In this document: piece after piece, positions 56,767 through 64,000 of the stretch
Position numbering within the stretch: position 1 is the first letter of the stretch
Layout of the letters: every line of letters starts with the position of its first letter
Source: Botryosphaeria dothidea
Lineage: Eukaryota; Ascomycota; Dothideomycetes; Botryosphaeriales; Botryosphaeriaceae
NCBI GenBank assembly: GCA_011503125.2
Contig: WWBZ02000007.1
Coordinates: forward strand, 124,001 to 188,000
DNA: 64,000 bases
Reading direction: 5' to 3'
Notes under the pieces: model-generated
Seen by the model: only the letters and a program-made list of their open reading frames with translations
Database searches by the model: none
Told to the model about the DNA's origin: nothing
Position numbers and translations under genes: made by a program

Positions 56767-58550
56767 ATGTCGGAAACAGTAGTAAATATACCGCTTCACT
56801 ACGATTCCAGTCTGCTCGGGCAGTCATCCGCTTTGCGGGTTGCTGTTTACGTTGCGGCTGCACTGGTTTGTCAACAAATCTCGCAAAGTCAGCAGTCCCA
56901 CTGATAATACAGGTGCTGTACATTTCAACGAAGCTCGTCTACAACATCTACTTGCATCCTCTTGCCAAATTTCCCGGCCCAAAAGCGTCCTCGGCCACCG
57001 ACATTATCTACTGGTACCACTGGTGTACCGGCACCGTCCACACGTACATTGCCGACATCCATGCCTGCTACGGAGAAGTCGTTCGCATCGCGCCCAACCG
57101 CCTGAGTTTCATCGACCCGCAAGGCTGGAAGGACATCTACGGCCACCACAACGCGTCGAAGAGCGGGCACGTGCACAAGGAGCACAACGTCTACCAGCCC
57201 GACCATAACGGGCGGCACTCGGTGCTGTCCAAGTTCGACGACCAGGAGCACGGGCGGGTGCGCAAGATCTTCTCGAATGCCTTCTCAGACCGCGCGCTCA
57301 AGGCGCAGGAGTCACTGATCCAGGAGCACGTCAACAAGTTCATCGGCGTCATCATCCGCAAGTCCAGCGAAACCCCGAACGCCCCGATCGATGCCGTCAA
57401 GCTCCTGAATTGCCTCACGTTCGACATCATTGGCGACCTTGCGTTTGGAGAGAGCTTGGACTTGCTCGAAAGGGGCGAGTACAACTGGTGGGTCGAAACC
57501 ATCTTCAACGGATTCAAGAACCTGGCCATCACCACGGTCCTGCTCGAATACCCACTCATCGGCGCTATAATGAGCTTCTTTGTGCCCAAGTCGCTTAAAG
57601 AGGTCAAGGCCAAAGTGTACGAGTTTTCCAGCACCCGTGTGGAAAAGAGGATGGCGAAGGGCGCCGTGATCGAGAAGCCGGACTTTTGGAGCTTGGCGCT
57701 GGCGCAGCACGATAAGGGAGCAATTGACCTCGAGGACATGAAGACCAACGCGGGCGTGTTCATGGTAGCCGGCTCGGAGACGACGGCGACGGCGCTGTCA
57801 GGGCTCTTTTACAACCTGTTGATGAACCCGGAGAAGTTGAAAAAGTTGGTCAAGGAAGTGCGCGAGTCGATAAAGAGCGAGGACGACTTGACTTTGGAGA
57901 ACATTCAGAGCCTGAAGTATCTGGTTGCATGTTTCGATGAGTCCATGCGGGGTAAGCGAGAACTCACTTGCTGGGAACTTCATGCACAATTTCGGATTGC
58001 TGAGACTCATGTAGTATACCCTTCGGTTTCTTTGGGACCGCCTCGCGTCATGGATTCTGAGGGTGGTATCGTCAGCGGTCATTTTGTCCCCAAGGACGTA
58101 AGTCCCCAACATGCTATCCAAGATCTCTATCAACACAGTTTAATTTCATGTAGACTTGCCTCAGCTTGGCACAATGGTCGGCCTATCATTCCCCCGTCAA
58201 CTTCAAGAATCCAGATGCATTTGTTCCCGAGCGATGGATTGCCGATGATCCGCTCGCGGCGGACTATGCGAATGACCGGAAGGCCGTGTTCCAACCTTTC
58301 TCATATGGTCCCAGAAACTGCATCGGAAAGAAGTAAGTCCTTTCATTGTGTCCACTACTTAACGCTGTTCTACCATTCCATCCAAAGTGCTTCACTCATT
58401 AGCGATGAAACTTATTGACACGGTGGACACAGTCTTGCTCTTCACGAGATGCGTCTGGTCGCAGTGACAGTGGTATACAGGTTTGACCTTGAACTCTCGT
58501 CCGAGAGCTATGGCAAGTGGCTTGACCAAAAGATGTTTTGGGGACTGTAA
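56767..58550 (+). CDS. Cytochrome P450, CYP65/trichothecene C-15 hydroxylase-like
   Basis: An ER-anchored monooxygenase of the clan containing isotrichodermin C-15 hydroxylase; substrate unknown. Exons are 56767-56865, 56913-57951, 58015-58097, 58154-58332 and 58433-58550, joining in phase to 505 residues. An N-terminal anchor (VAVYVAAALVLYIST) precedes YNIYLHPLAKFPGPK, a strong clan signature. The I-helix is VFMVAGSETTATAL, the K-helix ESMRVYPSV, then FVPERWI, and the heme loop FSYGPRNCIGKN has its Cys near residue 463. All canonical motifs are intact. It converges on a short-chain dehydrogenase gene 715 bp away, a pairing common in oxidative tailoring of metabolites. Confidence 0.92.
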
Positions 58551-59265
58551 TGAGACTCGATGCTGCTACAGAGAGGTCGCACCAAGTGCGAGAGTCTACG
58601 TACAAGCGAGAGCTATAAAGTTGCGAAGTACGTGACGTCACCGCGTGCACGCGCGTCTGCTGCCTACACGTCATCACGTGCACTGCCTCAACACCACTTC
58701 TTCGTTCAGCCGTTACAGGGACTGTGGGAGAAGCAGCCTCTCTGGTTGAAATTCAAGCCGGTGGAAAGATCAGTTCTGTCTTCGTAATCGACAGCGCAGT
58801 TGAAGGATGGTTGTATCTGCGTGTGGAGTCTCGGAGGTTTGATGGTCTTTTGCATTTGCTATATCGAAAGCCAATAATTTGTCACGCGGTCCGTTTCAGT
58901 ACGTCTGTATCCCCTGGCAAGCATGGTATACAGACCTTTCAACAAGGAGTGACAGACTGTTATGTGGGAGAAGCGAGCTTTCAGCTTGCTGCAGCTGGGG
59001 GTCTGCATTGCACAGATCATCCTCGTTTCCCCGTGCTATGGTTTTTGTTCAAATCTTGCCGAGCATAGTACAAGCTGGATGAGTAACCCGTACCATGCGC
59101 TCAATATAAGTGTGTGATGCGGCCTTTTGCTTTTGTATTTGATCTCTTTCACACCTCACTAGGCGAGTCAGTTGATGTCATGTTCATGTTACGCTTTACA
59201 AATTCTACCTTCTCGACTAAGATCAATAATACACCCCAAACAAGAATTTCCCGTCGGGTTGTCGA
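58551..59265. other. Convergent intergenic region
   Basis: About 715 bases between the 3' ends of the P450 and the SDR genes. Nothing recognised. Confidence 0.5.
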
Positions 59266-60444
59266 TCAGAACTCCTGCTTGACAAGCTCCTCGCTCAGCT
59301 TCCAAAGCTTCTCCGCCTTCTCCGGATCTACCGCATACGGCTCCGCATCCACGAGCTGGCAGTCCTCCAGGAAGATGCTGCTTCCCTTGACCTCTGGGCT
59401 CTGTGTCAGTATCGTTCTGAGTGACCGTTTGAGGGAAAACATACCGTTCAATGCCGGGTCAACCGCTGCGACCACGGTCGTGGAAGCGCCCTCGTCAATG
59501 CCCGCCTTGGGTTTGAATTGCTCCAAGAACTTACTTGCCTCGTCCATGATATCCGACATGTCCCTCAGGACCTCCGTGAAGATGGCTACGCGCAGCATCA
59601 GCAAAAGTCAAAAGAAAAGCGGATGGGATGGACTCACTGCCGGGGTGCAGGGCGTACGACACCACGCCCGTGCCGGCAAAGCGCTTGTTCAGCTCGGCGC
59701 TGAACAGCACGTTGGCCGTCTTAGTATGGCAGTACGCGAGCAGGCCGCAGTAGCCGTCAAAGGGCTGCTTCATGGCGTCGGGGAAGAGGTACGCGTTGCC
59801 GGCCTCGTCGGCGGGGATGGGCCAGCCCTCGTTGTTGTAGTCGTGGAAGCGGAAGGGCGAGCTGCGGTGGCCGGTGCTGCTGACGTTGACGATGCGCGTG
59901 GCGCCGGGGGCGGAGTCTTTCGCTGCTGCGAGCAGCTGGTCGCGGAGGAGGTTGGTGAGCAGGAAGGGTCCGATGTGGTTGGTGGCCAGCTGGCTCTCGA
60001 TGCCCTCGGGTGAGTAGGCGCGCTTGCGGACGTTCATGCCGGCGTTGTTGATGAACAGATCGATGCGCGAGGTGAAGGACTTGATCTCCTCGGCCCCTTT
60101 GCGGACAGAGGCTTGTGAGGCTAGGTCGACTACGACGCTCTTGACAGGGACGGCGGGGTCGATGGCCTTGATGTCGGCGGTCACTTCGTCCAGCTTTGAC
60201 TGCGTGCGGGAGACGAGGATGAGGAGGGAAGGGCTTTGTCTGGCAAATGCGAGGACGGCACCGCCGCCAATACCACCTCTAGAGACGCCGGTGACAAGCA
60301 CTGCGAGTGGTTGTCAGGATGTATACGTGAGTAAGGCGGAGGGTATCGAGAGTGCCTACCAACACGGTCTTTGATTTGATTCGGGAACGCATCAGCAACC
60401 GTGGTCGCCTTGGTATCACTACCATACTCAGTGTGAGTAGCCAT
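59266..60444 (-). CDS. Short-chain dehydrogenase/reductase
   Basis: A classical-type SDR that oxidises or reduces a hydroxyl/carbonyl with NAD(P)H; substrate unknown. Exons on the minus strand are 60360-60444, 59638-60300, 59445-59585 and 59266-59393, joining to 338 residues. The cofactor motif reads VLVTGVSRGGIGGGAV near residue 30, with LFINNAGMN and INNAG-like strand 4, the catalytic Ser in IVNVSSTGHRSS, and YCHTKTAN as the catalytic Tyr-x-x-x-Lys. Length and insert between Ser and Tyr match retinol-dehydrogenase-like fungal SDRs. The third acceptor (59394) was chosen at CCCAG because the nearer CAG loses frame. It may act on the product of the convergent P450. Confidence 0.88.
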
Positions 60445-61225
60445 GTTGAAGTTATGCGTAGGGGTGAATTTTATTGCTCTTGCGGACTTCCTGGAGGGCG
60501 ATGGAAACGGTGGTGTGTTATTTTTCAGGCCTGGAGGAACTTCGCCTCGCAGATTAAATAGTCCATTTGATTCAAACACGGATATCGGAAACACTGGACT
60601 AATAGGCCGCGGACCAACAATGGTCCGAAGAAAGTGTGAGAGCTAATGTCAGTGTGAGGTGAGCGGGCGTTCAAGGTGCAGACGCCCATGAATGAGCCAC
60701 TACCGCATAGGGTTATGGATGCATTGGGGATAATTTGCCGGCATACCAAGATCGCATGTGTTATCACCATATGCATCTCTACTGACACGAGTATCCTGAC
60801 AGGTGATCTAGCCAAGATGAAGGATTGAGGGGCACTGAGACGGGACAGAATCCGCCGGGTAAACACTAAGTGTCCAACTTGTTGATTCGCCCATTGCAAA
60901 TCTGCCTATAACTTTGACTTTTGTAACAGCCGTGTCTCGAAAGGCTACTGGCGACATAATCATTAGCTTGCACTGCTCTCGACTCCTGCGAAGGTATGAA
61001 TTCCTGCCGGACAGCTCAAAAGAAACCCGATTCTCGGTAAAGTTTCCGGAGTGGAGAGGGTCGGCCGGGGCGAAGCCACACGGATATTCCGCGGCGCAAG
61101 GATGAGACCTTAGTCCATTCTGTCAGCCCATGCATCTGATTATTCGCCAAGTGCCTTCCTAAGCACCGTCTTTGAAACACGAGTCCGTACCTTGCTAATC
61201 AGGTTAGTGCGTTCTACCCGAACTT

Positions 61226-61447
61226 CGTCCGCCAGCTTTGGTAAGCATTCCTTCAATGCCTCAACTTTCTCCCGCTCAAAGCAAAAACCGGACGAATACG
61301 AGTCCGCTTCGTCGCGTAAGCACCTCCGTGTCCGTTACCTGCTCAGGTACTACTGGTCTGTGTGCTCTGCTGCCTTGTCGGAGTGCTCTATCCTCACACC
61401 GCTTCTCCCCGCCCGAAGTTCGTCCGCGAGGACCTTTCTCGTAAGCA
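61226..61447 (+). repeat. Three imperfect spaced repeats ending in GTAAGCA
   Basis: CTTCGTCCGCCAG...GTAAGCA near 61225-61247, GAGTCCGCTTCGTCGCGTAAGCA near 61300-61322 and GTTCGTCCGCGAG...GTAAGCA near 61419-61447. Weak similarity; may be chance or a decayed tandem array. Confidence 0.25.
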
Positions 61448-61544
61448 TGGTACGATGGTACGAAGGTACGAGACACGTCAACATTCCCCAGCTCTATAAG
61501 ATCCTGTTGTATTGTTTATGAACAACGATGATCCATTGAAGATT

Positions 61545-61587
61545 GGCATGAAGAGGGAGAGGGTAGGTAACCCGCTTGCCTCTTATA
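61545..61587 (+). repeat. Dispersed short repeat, copy 2
   Basis: A 43-bp segment matching 43812-43851 in the same orientation with small indels. Both copies lie in intergenic DNA 3' or 5' of genes. Confidence 0.5.
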
Positions 61588-62005
61588 CAAGTGATTGTGA
61601 CTAAGCTATATAGTGAGACACGATTCGTCTCAAAAACGAGTGATATCCTACAGATCCTCAAATTGCCTACCACCTGGAAATTTTCCATTTGGATGTCCTA
61701 TATTTTCTAGGCGCGAGTGAGCCCAAAAATGAAGGCGCAGGATAGTCTTTTGCGTCTATTCGATGGGATCGATGCTCTAAGGTATGGTCCTTGATGTTTA
61801 GATGTTTCACTTGTCGAAAATACTTAATATTGTTTATCTAAACATCATAGACACACCTCTCCGCTCTATCTTCAGAGAATTCTTCGTTCTTAAAGCTCGG
61901 TGTCTTGCTCCGATATTAAACCCTCGGTACGCCACCTCGGCGCCGTTTGTCGATGCCAGAAACGGTCCAGTCAAGTAAACACCGACTTGTTTGATAAGGC
62001 CGTGA

Positions 62006-63401
62006 TATGAGATTACGGCGGTATACATCACTATAATTCTGATCATCATAGCGTTGATCAATTACTGCAGCGTAACAGCCTTCGGCGAGTTTGAATTCTG
62101 GCTGTCATCGCTCGAGGTCATGGTCATTTGCGGTGTAATTCTGCTTCTTCTGATCATCGCTCTGGGTGGAGGTCCCACGTAATTACCATCTCTGCCAGCG
62201 TTTGGAAAGAAGATTCTTTGACAGGTCTACAGCCACGACCGCACAGGCTTTCGTTACTGGAACGACCCGGGTGCTTTCGTCGAGTACAAGACAACCGGCG
62301 ACCTCGGCAAATTCGTCGGCGTCTGGAGCGGCATGGTTTCTGCGTAAGGACGCCCGAACAGTCTTTGGCGGTGCTACAGGCTGACCTTTACGCTTAGTCT
62401 GTACGCGTTCTCCGGAACCGAACTTGTAGGAATCACCGTCGGCGAGGCTCAGAACCCTCGAATCGTGATGCCAAAGGCAACCAAGATGACATTCTACCGC
62501 ATCCTCTTCTTCTACGTTTTCTCCGTCCTGGTTCTTGTAATGGTCGTTCCCAACAACAGCGAGGACCTCGCCTTCGCCACCAAGTCCTCCACAAGCGCTG
62601 CCGCGTCGCCATTCGTGGTGGCTATCAAGATTGCGAAGATCCACGGTCTGGACCATGTCATCAACGGGTGTCTGATGATCTTTGCATTTTCCGCAGCAAA
62701 CTCAGGTACGCGCTGTCTCCAACCTGGTAGCCATCAATTAACAAGCACCCTCCCCGCAGATCTTTACACCGCCGTCAGAACGCTCTACGGCATCTCGCGC
62801 GACGGCAAAGCCCCCCGCGTCTTCTCCCTCCACAAACAAATCCGGCGTCCCCGTCGTCGCGCTCGCCACCGCCGTCATCTTCTGCCTGCTCGCATACATG
62901 AGCGCGGGATCCGGCGCCAAAACCGTCTTCGGATACCTGACCAACGTGGTGACGGTCTTCAGTGCGCCGCGCCCCGCCCCACCTTCTCCCTGAGCCCCAG
63001 CTAACGATGGCGTCGCAGGCGTCCTCGCCTGGATCGGCATCCTCGTCGCCCGCATCTCCTTCCGCCACTACGGGTCCTACGCCGCCATCGCGTTCCTCGT
63101 CCTCCTGACGCTGACGAAGGGCTTGGAGGCGTTCATCGGCGGCTTCGATGGCAAGAGCTTCGTCGTGCAGTACGTCGGCCTCCCCGTGTACCTCGTCTGC
63201 ATCTGCGGGTTCAAGCCCTGGTTCCGCACGGAAGCGGTGCGCCCCGCGGAGGCCGATATGGCCACGGGTGTGCCTGTAGAGACTGTTGCGGGGGAGAAGG
63301 CGAGGTTGGCTGTGGAGCGGGCGGAGAGGGAGGTTGCGCAAGGGCCGACGCGCAGGGCGCTGGGAAAGGTGTGTCGGGCTTTTTTCCAGTGGTTCTTCTA
63401 G
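62006..63401 (+). pseudogene. Decayed amino-acid permease (AAP/YAT family)
   Basis: Remnant of a 12-TM amino-acid:H+ symporter. Exons recognisable by family match are 62006-62178, 62233-62343, 62398-62705, 62760 to a donor near 62960, and one from about 63019 to 63401. Landmarks: TAFGEFEFWLSSLEVMVI, GGGPTHDRTGFRYWNDPGAF, FSGTELVGITVGEAQNPR and AYMSAGSGAKTVFGYLTN. Damage seen: helices 1-4 are missing, with an in-frame TGA at 62003-62005 at the edge of homology; the frame shifts by one base near 62838, between LHKQ and SGVPVVALA; and about 20 residues are absent before HYGSYAAIAF. Splice sites remain good, so decay may be recent. A cryptic functional version is unlikely because the substrate-binding first helix is lost. 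Confidence 0.75.
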
Positions 63402-63469
63402 CGTCCGGTTGGAGGACGACGACGCGGTGCTCACTCCTTGCGCGCGGTCGGCGGTGAAGCGTTGGTAGG

Positions 63470-64000
63470 TCATCGAAGTAGTATGCTCTCCATCTCTTCC
63501 CAATCCGACGCGTCGACGCCGGTGAGAGGAAGCGTGGGGTCGTTGTACATGGAGAGGATGCCGCCGCCTTCGGCGTTGTCGAGGTCTTCGAAGGCCTCGA
63601 AGATGAGATGGTTGAGGCGGTCCATCTCACGGAAAGGTGCGGGGGAGGACGGCGGAATGGTGACATGTTGGCGTGTGCTCGGATATGTTTCTCCTTGGCC
63701 TCGAAACCTGACGAGCGTCTCTCCCCCACTTTGCAGAGGGGTAAATGAGCAAGCTGTAATCGTGCTACTGTCAACTCGAGAATATGATCTGAAATGTGGT
63801 GGCTGCATACTTGCTTCAATCGTCGGTCCACGATCGTCGTGATGGCATGGCCACACCACCCTGCACATCTGCTCGATATCTCTTTTCCGTATTTCTGCTG
63901 CCTCATTGCCATGGTGTGCCATGTACTCCAGTAAAAGAATGGCGTCTCTGATTCCGTGGTGCTGAGAGGGTGTGCCATCCGTATGGATTATGCTCGTCAT
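63470..64000 (-). CDS. C-terminal part of a probable transcription regulator, cut by the window edge
   Basis: A minus-strand frame open from the window edge to the stop at 63470. The last 60 residues (FREMDRLNHLIFEAFEDLDN, then DPTLPLTGVDASDWEEMESI) resemble the acidic C-terminal end of fungal Zn2Cys6-type regulators. A GTATGC donor and GCAAAG acceptor between about 63,810 and 63,733 suggest an intron, so the exact exon boundaries are not set here. No DNA-binding domain lies within the window. It would be well placed to control the P450-SDR-permease group, but that is a guess. Confidence 0.35.
   Translation of the reverse strand: MTSIIHTDGTPSQHHGIRDAILLLEYMAHHGNEAAEIRKRDIEQMCRVVWPCHHDDRGPTIEASMQPPHFRSYSRVDSSTITACSFTPLQSGGETLVRFRGQGETYPSTRQHVTIPPSSPAPFREMDRLNHLIFEAFEDLDNAEGGGILSMYNDPTLPLTGVDASDWEEMESILLR

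Larger units (their letters stand above)
60445..62005. other. Intergenic region with repeat copy and permease remnant upstream
   Basis: About 1.6 kb. Contains copy 2 of the dispersed repeat (61545-61587) and three loose copies of a CGTCCGC...GTAAGCA motif between about 61226 and 61447. The sequence just before 62006 should encode the first helices of the permease but does not. Confidence 0.45.

Noticed and set aside
1..64000. CRISPR arrays, rRNA, prokaryotic operons or intact transposons
   Set aside because: No regular direct-repeat arrays, rRNA-like sequence or transposase ORFs were seen; the genome is fungal.

Overview
The window is nuclear DNA from a filamentous ascomycete (Pezizomycotina; Dothideomycetes is a low-confidence guess). 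Genes carry 50-90 nt spliceosomal introns with GTRNGT-like donors, and there are no operons or ribosome-binding sites. The gene content is fungal: Pth11-like receptors, a DUF3632 protein, a highly reducing polyketide synthase (PKS), cytochromes P450, a TRI12-like pump and SYF2. I rebuilt exon structures by hand from splice sites, frame and remembered family conservation. No database search was run, so names are family-level calls. Exon coordinates are inside each entry.

Left part (1-22.6 kb): an UNC93-like transporter (minus), a SulP sulfate permease, a Pth11-like receptor (minus), an alpha/beta hydrolase, SYF2 (minus) head-to-head with an uncharacterised protein, a second Pth11-like receptor, a DUF3632 gene broken by one in-frame TGA, a small secreted cysteine-rich protein (minus) and a GFA/CENP-V zinc protein (minus).

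Centre (23.4-43.6 kb), a probable biosynthetic cluster: a SAM methyltransferase, a KS-AT-DH-CMeT-ER-KR-ACP highly reducing PKS with no release domain, a divergent FSH1/LovG-like serine hydrolase that could release the product, a GH65 acid trehalase, a CYP52-like P450 and a UDP-glycosyltransferase. Together they suggest a glycosylated, methyl-branched reduced polyketide (a glycolipid), possibly linked to trehalose. The PKS reading frame shifts by one base just before its DH active site, so the synthase is either pseudogenised or carries an assembly error.

Right part (44.8-64 kb): a head-to-head pair made of a STAND/NLR-like protein with no P-loop and a DUF7025-type AAA+ ATPase; a TRI12-like efflux pump; a truncated membrane-protein fragment; a gene-empty stretch of about 2.7 kb; a CYP65-like P450 convergent with a short-chain dehydrogenase; a decayed amino-acid permease; and the C-terminal end of a probable transcription factor at the window edge.
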